NCBI GenBank assembly: GCA_032173965.1
Contig: JAVUNC010000004.1
Location: forward strand, 5,190,001-5,254,000
DNA from: Sitta carolinensis
Lineage: Eukaryota; Chordata; Aves; Passeriformes; Sittidae
Direction of reading: 5' to 3'
DNA length: 64,000 nt
Shown: piece by piece, positions 49,144 through 62,231 of the stretch
How the letters are laid out: every line of letters starts with the position of its first letter
Numbering within the stretch: position 1 is the stretch's first letter
The notes under the pieces: model-generated
Database searches by the model: none
Told to the model about the DNA's origin: nothing
What the model saw: the letters and a program-made list of their open reading frames with translations, nothing else
Program-made: the position numbers and the translations under genes

Positions 49144-51849
49144 GTTTAAGAGTCTCACACATTTTGCAATGGTAAAAGTAGAAGGAGAATGCCATTTCAC
49201 AGCCAAATATTTGACTCCAGCAAACTTGTCTTTTAGCACTCTGCCATTCATCTCTCATACTCCTGATCTTCTGAGTCTCAGGTCTTGAAAATAAGGAGCA
49301 TAGGTCTGGTTCCATTTTCAAGTGTCAGTTCTTGGCCCTCAGTCTTCTCTAACAAGGGTTTTTTCCGGCATCATCACACTTGTCTACTGACCCACTATCT
49401 CATCTATTTTCTGACAGAACAGGGCATAGCTCCCACAGGAAGCTGATTCCAAACTCACTTGTAGCTATTACAATGATCATAAATCTGATTCTTCTACTTT
49501 CAAAAATCATCAAAAAGAATATGAGCACCTTACTAAAAATTTTGCAACTGTCTGATTTTCACATGGCAATGGTTTATCTGGTATGCCTTTTAAAAGTCCT
49601 GCTCACACATGAAAGCCAGAGCCACCTGAAAACTCTACACATCTGAAGAACAAACACAGAATCCCTCACTTCTTTTACTGGAATTCTGAAGATTATGGTT
49701 TTTTCACAAATTTGTTCAGCACCTACCACAAAATACTGATCCATAGGTGTGATCTTTATAAGACAACAAAGATCAGTCTCAATAGCAGAAAGTTTAAACA
49801 GCATCATCAGTTCAGCCTTGTTGAGTATCTGTTTGTTCTAGCCCAAAGTAAAGTTGTCTCCAAGGCTAACTTATTTTGATGTATAATTGAGAAGATGGTT
49901 CTAAAAAAATAAATATTAAAAAGTCATACTTATGACTCACAACATCAGGACTTGGTAATTTTGGTTCTTCTGGGAAAATGCTTAGCAAATATTGTCAGCA
50001 AAATGCTTCCATTTTCTTTGTGTAAGCATATTTTAAATATGAAAAAAAGCAGTGCTAACAATTGTGCCGTCATCAAATATAGCTGTTCCCTATTTTGGGT
50101 TGGAACCTAAAGGTATTTCAACTAGAAAACTGGTTTTGGCTGCAACTAAAAGTTTTTAAAATTTCAAAGCATTTTAAAAAATTCACCAACTGCCTTGATT
50201 ATAGCAACAGCACAATACAGGATACTGAACAAAAAGAGTTGATTACTGTGTTCTTTCTCAGCCAGCCTGTGAAAAGCAAAGCTTACATGGTGTGCATGGT
50301 ATTGTCCTGCATCTGGCCCTCATACACTAACACTCTGCACCGAAATCACTGCCAGACCTGAGACTCTCTGAACAGGCTGAAACGGTCAACCCATAAATAT
50401 GCAGTGTAGCAAAGTGAAAAGACAACCCAAATTGATTAAGAATAATTTCATATCAAACTGGTGTCAGGTGTTCAGTTCGTTCTTGCAGATACTATCAAGC
50501 CTGACATACACAGAAATAAGTAGACAGTTTCTGCCTATCTCAACGATGAGAGCTCAAAAGAACTTTTTAACTTTTTTTTTTTCCTGTTGGACACTACCTT
50601 TCAAGGGAGAAGGTGGGGGGGGAGGTGGAAAATTCCAAACCAGAATTTTTGGTAGAGATGTTAGTAACAGTTTTAGAAACCATGATCAATGTGAAAAGGT
50701 TGATGAAACTGAATAAGTCACTTTAAAGTGAATGGTGACCAACTCTTCCTTCCTCAGTATAGTGGTGAAAGACAAATCAGAAGCAACGGAGTTCAGTATT
50801 CCATGGCAGATTTCAGCTATGGCACATATGCCTCAACAGATGCTCCCAGCTTGGATTATGTGGGTGCCTGTTAGGTCTGAGCTCTACCTATGTATCTTCT
50901 AAAGCCTGTTTGCGTCTTCAGATAGTTCATTTTTTTCTTTTTAAACTATTAAGAAGTGATAAAATACATCCTCCACATCCAATCTACTTTTACATTATAT
51001 CCAGAGTCACTCATTGGTGCTACTCAGTTTACAGTCTTACACAACACAAAGTCATTTTTTCACAGCCACCATTTCTCTAGAGATACAAAGACGTAACTGT
51101 CCAAAAACAAAGTAAGTTTGGTGGAAAGTGCCAAAAATCTCCTTCACTAGAGATTCTGGAGCAGATGAGATAGATGGCTGTCAGGAAGGTTTCGGTACTA
51201 TAGAATCCTGCCTCAGTGACTCGGACAAGAATAAGTGGATTCTTTTAGTTCCCACCAAGTCCTACACCTCTTGTATTCAGTGACTAACAAGTAACACTCA
51301 CTGATAAAGGTAAGGGCTTTGGTACATAATCAACTTCACACATGAAAATGCAGGATGGAAACCTTGCAGTGACTCAAGCTGCTGTGAGCAATGTGCTCAG
51401 GCACACACATTTATTCTTCAGATGGTTGCAATATTCTTGAATGAAAAAAGAATGAACAACTTTCCATTTAGTATGGAAACAAGCAGGTATAAATCCAAGT
51501 ATGACAGAGTGAACAAGGCAGTACAAGCTCACATCCCAGTGTATCTACAGGGAATCTGTCTGCATGCCCAAAATCTGGCAATAACAAGTTGTTATCGCTA
51601 GGCTTCAGTGACAGGTTTTATTTATAAAGAAAGAGGCCTTAATGCAGCAATATGATTAAGTAAATGCACAGTTATTTGTATATAATTCCCAGCTAAGTCA
51701 GTGCTAATATCCTTTTCAAAATCTGAAATAATCCAAATAATCTGCTCACGCGATAGTCTCACCAGGCAAAGTACATATAAAATGCTTCCAGTTTCTATTA
51801 CTGAATTTGGTAACAACTCAGTTTTAATTTGCAATTACAACAAAAATGT

Positions 51850-51888
51850 CATAGAATCATAGAATTATTCAGGTTGGAAAAGACCCAA
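51850..51888 (-). mobile_element. Very short CR1 LINE 3' end
   Basis: CATAGAATCATAGAATTATTCAGGTTGGAAAAGACC is the inverted CR1 3' terminus with two copies of the terminal octamer. Only about 40 bases are present, an extreme 5' truncation. Confidence 0.85.
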
Positions 51889-54800
51889 GTTTGAGTAGAA
51901 CCATTCGTTTTCAAACAAGAAGATAAATCAGTTCCACTATTATTTTCTTTTTATTGTTGAGAGTAGTATTTAAATGTTTGCAAAATAACCTTAGTCAAGT
52001 TTTAGAGAAGATAAATGTTTAGAGCAGCAAACAAAAAGGACAGGGAAAGAAATTTTAAAAATTTTAAAATGCACATCCTAGTTCTAAGAATACGCTGGGT
52101 TTTTTTAAAACATAACACATGACTAAAAAGAAAATTCAAAACCTCAAATTAATTACTTGGTAGCCTTAGTCCTGCTTCAGTAACATAACAATTGAACTGT
52201 CAGTTTAACTAACTAGGTAAGTCATGTTTACGGCTGGGTTTTTTTACAGTCAGATGTCAAAAATTGCTACAATACTCACTAATGGTCGTTGCTGCAAAGT
52301 GGTGTCTTCTGGTTCAAATAAATTTAAAAACTTCCTAAAAAAGAATCTTTCATCTTTGGTAAAAGACTACCCCTTATAAATTTTCACACAGTAGCTCAGA
52401 TTTCTGAAAACTGAGACCTTTACAGGTAAACTGCTTTCTAGTTTTTCAACCTTAAGCAGATTTGAATTTAGGCCACTTTATTTTGGATGATAAATCAAGT
52501 GAGTGACTTAAGGGTAGAGGTCCTGACCAAGCCATGGAAGAAGCGATTCAAATTCTCAGTCCAAGACTGATTATGCAAAGACCTAAGGTTAAGAAGATAC
52601 GAAGACAATCACACAGTTCCTCCTACCAATAGTCTCAAGAGATCAGACCTGAGACACAATGGTGAAATTCATGGTTACTCTTATGAAAAAAATGTTTTAT
52701 CGTTCCATTTGGCAAAAAATAAAGACTATATACATATGTTGTTAGATGAATTATAAACAAGCATACCAGAAATCTTCAGTAATTTAAACTGTAACTACTG
52801 TACTATGCAAAACCTGAACTGCAGAGGTTTAAAAGTGTGCTGACACTTATTCCTTCAGTCCAAACACACTGAAAGCTTTTTGAAGTCTAAAACTCACTGC
52901 AATAATTTTTTTCTACACCCTTGACTATAATAGGTGGACTACTTTTTGAATTTCTCAACTCCAGGAGTGGCAGCTATATTCTTACAATCAGCACTAAATA
53001 CTCCCAACATCTTTGTTTGCAGCTCCAACAAGAAAGAAATGAGTCTTTCATCGACCACAAATAAAAACACATGAATATTACCTCTCTTATAGGATTAAAG
53101 TAGCAGCAGCTGTTCTTCATGCTTTCATCACCCCACATTTAAAGCAACAAAAGACTACCAAAATAGCAGCAACAGCTCTCATCAGCTGGAGAGGATGTTG
53201 GCTTTTCAGTGTAGGGCATGTGAACAGTTAGTGATAGAGCTACCAACACTTGTCTTTAATAGTAGATGCTTATACAAGAAACATGTGGCACACATGAAAA
53301 GCCACATGGCATACTTACATGTAACAAAGGATGATAGAAAAAAAAGTCTAATTCCTACTTTATTTTTATTAAGACAACTATCTTCACTTGTGCGTGAACG
53401 GAGGAAACAGCACTGCCAACAGGAAAATCAGACGTCCCTACAGATAGCAAACACATTTCACTATCACCTACTTCAATCAGACTAGAAAAGCTTTATTAAA
53501 ACAGATGAGAAGACAAAGTGCGCCATTTAAAACTAAATGATGTCCAGAAGTTTCTGCCCAGGGCCTTAATTTGCAATTGACAAAAGAGTGTTAAGACTTC
53601 GCTGTTTCAAAAGGATTATAATGATAAATCAATTAATAACTTTCCCTGAAACCTTATGTCACTATACATAAAGAAGTCTTTTTGCGAAAGACATTAAATG
53701 CTCCTTAAACAGTTCAATCAATCTGTGTTTAAATAAGCCATTTTCAAGATTTTGGTCTATTTTTCTGGATTAATCTAAACATTTAAGAAAAATAGCTGGT
53801 GGTTTGGGCTTTTGATTTTTATCTGTCTTAAGAATTCAAAGAAAAATATTACCATCGCAATCCTGGCTGCAGAAAAATACTTGACTTGATTATTCAAACA
53901 CTGTACTGCTTTTTCAAAAATAATTCTATAATTCATTAGAAAGAACCCCTAGAGTTTCATCTCTCCTTCTACAACTTAATCACTTATCTTTTCAGTCATC
54001 TGAATCATAACAAGACACAACAGATACTGAGTTGTCACTTTAAAGTCAGCGCTGGGCACACAACTGCAGCAGTATGTGAATGTACCTGGGCAGGCAGAGT
54101 GGGAGATCCTGCCAGTGCAAACTCACAGGCAGAGCTTGTTTTAATATATTGCTTTCCGAAAGAGAGTTTCATTCTTGAAGGAATAAAACTGGCATTTAAC
54201 AGGGAAACAGAGAATGGAGGAGTTTGCCAACCTCTACAGAGCCTTTCTCTTGAAGTCACCAGATATGCATCGAGCCCTGTTTAACTTGTATTAAAGCTGG
54301 TTCAGTTGAGTAGATTTTCAGTTTTCACTGCATAGGGCTATTTCCTTGTAATTCCATCGCAGTCGGCACAAACAGACCTAGAAGGGCCTAGTCCAGGACC
54401 AACACATTTTCTGCAACTCTCCTAATATATCCCATTCAATGACAATCTGCATTTATACTTTCACAGTTTTTAATGCAAACTTACATAGAGCTAAATTTAA
54501 TGGCATCATTTGTATTAAGTGTTTCGGACCTACACAGATGTTGATTTCCACAACTGGTCTTTCAAAAGCAAAATTGGAAATACTCTAATATAAAGACACA
54601 AAGTTATTTGTCTGCCTTCCCTGCTATTGACTGAACCACCTTACCAAATCATTAGATAAAATGTAGGAGAAAGATCTGATTTTAGTAAATCTGCCAGCTA
54701 TACATATACACATTCAATTGGAAGTTACTGAGCAGCAGAGGAGTAGGAGGATGTTAAGAAAATGTATTTCCACAGATCACCCTCTTCCTGCCTGCTAACT

Positions 54801-55663
54801 TATTTATTCCCATGTTTTCTCCCAGATAGTCAAGTAGATTCATATGAACTGGAAGTCAGCAAAGTGTTATGCTTGTATATAAGCCTATATACACACATGC
54901 AGAGAAATAAATAGAAAAATATTTATTTTAAAGAAATTATGAATACTTTGTTTTCCTAAAAGGAGAGAGGAATAGAGGGATTTTTTTTTTTCATTCTTTC
55001 CAATACTTTATCAAGTCTCCAGCTTTGCTCAAACTCCTTACTTAAAAAAATTCTTTAAGTAACCTTTAGCACTCTAGTGGCCATACAAATTACACTCTGG
55101 TTTTAACAGTAACAAAAAATATTTTACCATAACTGAGAAGCACATCTGTACAATAATAATTATCCCTTCTTTTGTGCAGGTTCTCAAAAAAATTAGAAAT
55201 AGATAAGAGTGTTTATGGGGGGAGGGGAGTAGGGAGGTATTTAACATTACATCATGTTTTTTCAGGGAAATATGCAGAATTATTCCAATGTCTATATTTT
55301 TAAATACATAATAGCAGGAGCTTTGCAGTCTAACAGAAAAAGCAGTCATAGGTATGGAGTAACATATTAAACCACAGTGATACATGCCTTCCATAAAGAC
55401 TATGTATTTTCTCCTCTTAACTTGGCTAGTGTAAGGGACTTTCCAGAAAATCAAAATCTAATTTTATTTAGCAATTTTAGACACTGCTTAATATTAAAGT
55501 CTAGTCTACATTTAAAAGTATTTCCAGAATAATTACAGTAGCTTGGCTATAATTGGAAAAAGCAGTCTACTACTGTAGCTATAGCAGTTAAACCAGGTAG
55601 ACTCTAAAATAAAAGTGAATTTTTCTCACATAGTTGTGGAGCAATGAGACCTAACATTTGAAT

Positions 55664-55722
55664 CTAGTAGGTTGGACCAAATGACCTCCAGATATCCCTT
55701 CCAACCTTTATTTTTCTGTTAT
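55664..55722 (+). mobile_element. Short CR1 LINE 3' end
   Basis: CTAGTAGGTTGGACCAAATGACCTCCAGATATCCCTTCCAACCTTTATTTTTCTGTTATTTC matches the CR1 3' end (GTTGGACTAGATGACCTCCAGAGGTCCCTTCCAACC). Confidence 0.9.
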
Positions 55723-56117
55723 TTCATTTGATGGGATTATTATTTAACTGGTGCAGGAATACTGACAAGGCATTGGGAAGGAGTGTGTATGTACCCATTG
55801 AAACGAAAATCCATACAATACAAGCACACAAAGCAGCACAGGCTGACCCCTCAGGTTCTGGATTTCGTGTGAGTAATTTGGAATATATGAGTTGCAAGGT
55901 TGGTTTAGAAGGGAGCTACCTTATTTGCAGAATTAACAGGGATCTTTTATAATAGTAAAAGTATTAACTAATAGGAAAAAAAATAATTTGCCATCAAATT
56001 CATTTGTTTTCTCCCACGCTTAAAACAGCCAAACACATTTATTTATACTTTGTGGAATTCAAATTTATTCCTGAAAGGCTTTTTTTAAATCAGTATTTAC
56101 ACATCAGCTGTTCATGC

Positions 56118-56153
56118 TATCTTGCTGTGCTTCGTGAAAAGCACAGCAAGATA
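56118..56153. repeat. Perfect 15-bp hairpin with 6-base loop
   Basis: TATCTTGCTGTGCTT at 56118-56132 and its exact reverse complement at 56139-56153, with loop CGTGAA. It is the longest perfect inverted repeat I noticed in the window. Confidence 0.9.
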
Positions 56154-59100
56154 ACAGTACTTAGACTTGTACTTGATATGCTAAAGGCTTTATACCCAAA
56201 CAAGGAGTCAAATATAGACTAATACACAATGAAGTATTACTGTAGTTTCTAAATGGATAGTCATGCTTTATTTCAGGACCAAAATATACTCCCTCAAAAG
56301 TTTTATCCAAATGGCTCTGAATCATAGTAAAAACAAAACAAAGGACATCTGCTAGCAATACACCATTGGTACAAAATTAAATAAGTACTTAACACGCTGT
56401 CCTTTCCAAGGTCACAATGCAGTCTTTTAAGGGTCTACAGATCTTCTGCTTTTTTCAGGGGGTAAAACTGTCATGGCTGTTGCCTTTTTAAGTAAGAAAA
56501 AGGCCCACTCACAAGCAATCCTGTGCTTCTTCAGAAATACTCATTCAGCCTAGAAACGGAGGATGATTCAAAACCACAACGACTCAATTTTCTAAAGGTT
56601 GTACAAATCATGTTGGGGGAAAGGGGAGAAAAACAATCTGAGCTAAAAATAAGTAACAACGAAACATTATCACTCAGAGAAGGGTACATTAGGTCAGAAG
56701 CTGGTGCTTTTTAACACCAGAAAGTCCTTAGACTTAGAACTTTCTGTCCAAAAACTGAAGAAGCAAAAGGAGTCACCAAGTCAAGAGAGCAAATAAGTTG
56801 TTTGCTCAGCATTTTCTACAAAAGCAAAAAACTTTAGTCACAAACTACATGTCCTTGGTAGTGTTTTTTAGAACTAAAAGCAGGTAAGCATTGTAAACAT
56901 CTTAAAGAAATGGCCAATATTATTTTGTATAATAAACCAGCACATATCATTAGACCATTCTCCTCCTGGCCCTTTCTCCACCCACTTCCCATTTCACAAC
57001 TGTCCTGACTGCCATTTCTGCCATCCAGTTTTCTCACAACTTTGAAATTATTATTTACCATTTCTAGAGTCAAGCTAAAAGAAACATTATTCAGTTACTT
57101 CACAGCCCTGGGAGCTGTGAAGGGGAAGGTGATTCCTTTCTAATCACTGCAATGCCTTCATGTGTCATTAAAAAAGGTCCTACAGGAACACATGAAAAGA
57201 TCAAATACTGTCTATGGGATTTGAAATTAAACTTCATAATATAAAGAGCCAGTGACATTTAATACATAGTATATTATATAGATTTCTTTACATAGCTCTT
57301 ATACATGTAACAATCAAATAATAGAGTAAGATTAACCTGATGGAAACTAAGAGTACAAAAAAGCTATTTATACATTTACCTTTAAAAAAACTGATGGTGC
57401 TATGTACTCAAAGAACTAGAATCTATGCAGGAGGATAAATATCCCATCTATTATTATTTAGCTGGTTCATTGTAAGTCCCAGAGCCAGTGTGGGATTCAA
57501 GGATAAACGAAACACCTTCCAGACCAATTTAGGGAGAACGTCATAGTCTAAATTACTATGTTGAACTCACAACAGTAGAGAAAAACAAGCACATTTCTGC
57601 AACTGCTCAGGGCTGTCAGGCCCCTCCAAAGAGACAGACACATACCACGGGACAGACTTCAGCATCACTCCAGCAAAACCTGAGGAGGATAGTAGAGCTT
57701 TTGTGCTTTAGGAGAAAAGTTAAAAAAAAATATATAATTAAAAAGACAAGTAGTGGCCTTCAATGCCACAGAGCTGAGAGATGAATGAGCCAGAAATAGC
57801 TCCTAGACAAGGAAGTTGCTCAGAGTTAGCCACATAGGACACAGAGCAACAGGCACTTTCCTCCTAGCTCTGGTCACCTATGGACACCCAAACTGTACAT
57901 TCTCAATTAGTTACCTAATTCAACTGGAAGTAATTCCATGGGGCAGAATGACTTCATAAGGATGAAAAAGACAAGCACAGCTATAATGTCCTGTCCACCT
58001 TGCTGATGTTCTCTACAGATGAATAATGTCCTGTAACAATATTGCATACCAACACATACAATCTGTAGCGATGAGTAAAACGTGCCTAAAACAAACAGAT
58101 TGCAAATGATGCAAGAAGCTGCAGTTTAAAGACTTCAACAGCATCTGCCAGTTATGGTTACAGTTAAGCTGGATTTTTAAGCTCAGTCTGCTAGAACTAA
58201 TGTATTATACTTTATTACATTGGGGAAATAAAAAAGTAAAAAAAATGCTGAATTTAATTATCATGTTAATTTATGGCTTAATCAGTATTTGGTTACAACG
58301 TACATGTTTTCATTCAAGTAGGGTAAATCATTTCCAAATTTTATAATCTTTTACTTGGTACTAGATGATACCTTAAAGCAACCTGTCAAAACCTGAAACC
58401 AGAAAGTTTCAGGAATCTAAGCTCAAAATCCTGGAACCATATATCTTAAAATATTTCAATTCAAAACAAAATTTCAAACACAGGAAGCTTGACAAGCTGT
58501 ATGCAACTCAGAACAAACTGAGTAGAACTGAGGACACAGTAAACTTAGAGAAACTGTTCTCATACTTAGCAAAACTGATTTCACAAATGAACTGCAAAAG
58601 TTGCATTAACTTTGAACTGACAAGAGAAAAATAAAGTACTAGTAGAGCAGAAACACAAGACACACATAACCCAGACTAATGCCAAACTTCAACTAATTTT
58701 GTTTATAGAAAAAGCTGTTATCCAGATTAATATCTCCAGTCTTCCCTCATAAAAACATCCTTCTTGTGTTTCTTTTTCAGACTGAGTACAAATGTAATTC
58801 TGAAATTAGTCACAGAAATGCTCCTTCATAAGTCTGTACAGACACTCAACAATTTCTTTGCTCTCTGTGTGTGTGTACAACTCCATATGTTAATTAAGAT
58901 CCTCCACCACCTCTTGCTCTTTCATAAATAGGGTCAGGATACTCAGCAACAACAAAGAGAAAGAAGCAAGAGATAAAATGAGTGTTTTCAGACTGTTTGA
59001 CACTAATAAGGTCAAGTTCAGGTTGTATTTCAAGTGAACTCTGCTACTAAAAGGTAAAATGAAACTGCGGTATTACAAAAGGAAGGTCTAAAATAGCAAT

Positions 59101-60545
59101 GCTTTAAATGCAGTACAGAAATGTGGAAGCCTGAAAATGAATTTTCAAATAGCTTTTTTGAAACACACTCCATTTCAGCTCTTACATCTTTTATTAACAA
59201 TTCTGCAAACTCTATCAGGCCTCCTCAGCAAAATCCTGTTGAGCTAAGTGCTGTGCAAAGAAGAGACTCTGCCTTTAAAAGCTTAAAAATACCACATCCG
59301 CATCAGAAAAAGCTGTAGTAATTTCTCTCTAATGAATTTCCTTCCTGTATTCCTCCTACCTATAAAAGGAAAACTTATTTCTACCCCTGGTTTTCTATCT
59401 CATACCACTCTTGCTTCATGCATTTAATGAGGTAGATGAGAACAGCCACACTGATCTCATAAGCACGTTCCACATCTGCTGCCACTGCCCTTCCATTGTC
59501 TCTACCCAAGGGGAAAGTGCTCCCTGCATGTTTGCAGGGAAGGGTTTCAGCTCAGTAGGCTAAACCAGTTATTTATTTTTAAACAGTGCAATCTCAGCAC
59601 AATTCTGGGTTCAAATATGGCAAACAAGTATGGAACAGAATAGAGAAATTCTTTACAGTCCCAAATTACAGTTTGGTTAACCAGAGCACTCCCTCAGCCA
59701 GGTCATTACTGATGTTTTCTTCCACCATCATGCCAAACGAACTATCCGAAGTCAGATGATTTTATTAATCAACTTCAAAGGAAAGATGGATAAACATACA
59801 ACCAAAAGAAGCCATAAGGTAACAGTCACAGCAGGGTTGTGCAAGTACTACTGTATCTCATCATACAGCGTGATATAATAAATAACTACTAACATTCAGC
59901 TCAAGCACACACTCATTCCATGCTAGATAAATTCTGGACCATTTTATTAAAAACAATCATCTAGACTGTCTATTCAGCATAACTTCCTAGTCTCTATAAT
60001 CATTTACTTGTTTCAAGTAGAATCAAGGTCTGCATGAACTCAGCATTCCATGAAACCTAAAACATATGAAAGCCAACACACTAAAAACGCTTTTTCCTGG
60101 GGAAGAACTGAACCTTGCATGAGGTGAAACCTCATGAGGAACCTGGCATGAGGGAAATGGCAGTTCCCATATTTTTATCTGCCTCACAGGGTGAGTCAAA
60201 CTGACACATTTAGACATAATAGAAAACAAAAAGAATAAACCCACAAAATAAACAAGGACATAGCTTAACAAATGTAAACTGGACTTGCAACAGTAAAACC
60301 CAATGTCACAAAGAGATGTAAAAAAGCCATTTGTGTTTTGAATATTAGGATAACAAAATTAGATATTTGTCAAAAACCAAGTAGCCAGCTAACAATAACA
60401 GCTAGCAAGAATGGCAAAGATTTTGTACAATATCTAGAAATCAGACAGAGAACGTATTTCAAAGGTTACCTTAAGTCGTATAGTGAAACCCTTTAGGTAA
60501 AATGTTCAACAGTCCTGCAAAAAGCCCAAAATGCATATTGTGTAA

Positions 60546-60562
60546 TTTTTTTTTTTTTTTTT
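60546..60562. repeat. Poly(T) run, 17 bases
   Basis: Homopolymer in intron 1, with no associated element recognised. Confidence 0.85.
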
Positions 60563-62213
60563 ACTTAGCATATAATGTGGATAACTCGAAATATTTGGGT
60601 GATTATGTTATTCACAACTGGATTAACACACAAACACAAAGCAGTCGAGCAAAGCACAGCTCCTGAATCGCAGCATTTCTTCCCTGCTACATGCAGTGTG
60701 CATTTCTTCAGCATTGAGCAACAAGTTCCCTGAACTTTCTAGCTGACAAGAAAACACTATTTTACCATACATAAGCACTGCTGTTATCAAACAGAATTTT
60801 CATTTCTGCATATGAAAATAAATTTAGCATCAGATACTACAAGAAATCAATGAGATCATCTAGGGATTCAGTGGTGAACAAATTGTAATCCAACTTAAGT
60901 CAGCAGAGGTTATCCAAATACATCAACAGAAGAACAAATCAGTTCAGAGACCATGCTTCCTGTTATTTCATTGCACATTCAAAAATTTAGAATGATATTC
61001 CTTAAGATGTTGCCATCTCAGAAAGGATGAGAAATCCGAAGTAAAACCCTAAAGACAATTTATTAGATTGTCAAGTTTGCAACAGGTAATAAACAGTGGA
61101 TTTTATAGCTCATGCTGTATATAGGAAAAAAATACCATGCAATGTTTGCAAGTCCAAAATAAAAATATGGTCACATTAGATACTCCTTGAGTGACCAGAG
61201 GTCTAGAACCACTCTTGACTACCCAGCCTAAAATAGGAAATACTATTTACAACATTACAAAACCATTCAAATGCTTTAGAACAGGGATCATGAGCCCGGG
61301 AGACAGGTTGAAAGAGTGTTAAAGATAAAATACTGGCCCAAATTCTTACCAAGTCTCTCCCATAATTTGCTGAATGTCAAAAAAGGGAAAAATATATTAT
61401 AAATAATATATTTAGAAAGAAAAAGGGAATATGAAGAATTTATTAGTATCTCTATTACATACTAACACAGAAGTGCAACAGAGGTGAGTATAAGCTACAG
61501 GCTGGAGGAAGTTGAGGAGGAACTGCATTTGAAATACTGGAACACATTTTTATGTCTGGAAAGATACAATCAATTAGGAGCAGTAATAAATGTGATATTA
61601 TAGCAATGCATACTATTGTTTTAATATTAACTGCTGGAAAAACAGTAGATAACCAGAAATACTTAAACCAAATTAAAACATTGTTTTCTTCACTAATTTC
61701 ACCATTAAAATTTATCCTTATAACCTTATATAATCAAATCTCAATTTTTGGTATGAAGCATACCACAAGAGCTAATTAAGAAACTTCAGATCACAGTAAT
61801 TATAACTTTTGTAAATAGCTAAAATAGCTTTGAAAAGTTAAGGCCTTTTACTGAAAGAAGATAAAAACCTCCCTCTGTAGCAGCAAATTGCTCAACATAA
61901 GTCTTTAGACTGTCAGGGTTTCCAGAAATTCATTTTGTTAAATAGAGCTTATATTGGAAAATAGATGCTCTCCACCAAATTATGAATTGTAATGGCTACA
62001 AGTGAAATCAGCATGGCTGTGAATCTACTAGGCAGAACTGTAATTTAAGTGCAACCCACCTAACATGAGCAGTTTCTTTGGAAACAGGCTGTAGATCAGC
62101 CAAAGAAAGTTAAGTATAACAAATCTCAGCAAAAATGTACTAGATGTGCTGAAAACTCTTTTTTTTTTTTTAATTATTAACACATACTGCTGTACACTCC
62201 ATGGTACCATAAT

Positions 62214-62231
62214 AAAAAAAAAAAAAAAAAA
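62214..62231. repeat. Poly(A) run, 18 bases
   Basis: It lies about 43 bases after a poly(T) run ending at 62171. The two could pair as a long A/T inverted repeat with a spacer that includes ACTGCTGTACACTCCATGG. Confidence 0.8.

Noticed and set aside
59580..59640. tRNA-like GGGTTCAAAT at about 59607
   Set aside because: No matching acceptor, D or anticodon arms around it.
60117..60140. CATGAGGT-GAA-ACCTCATG inverted repeat
   Set aside because: 8-bp arms with a local CATGAGG repeat are expected by chance in 64 kb.
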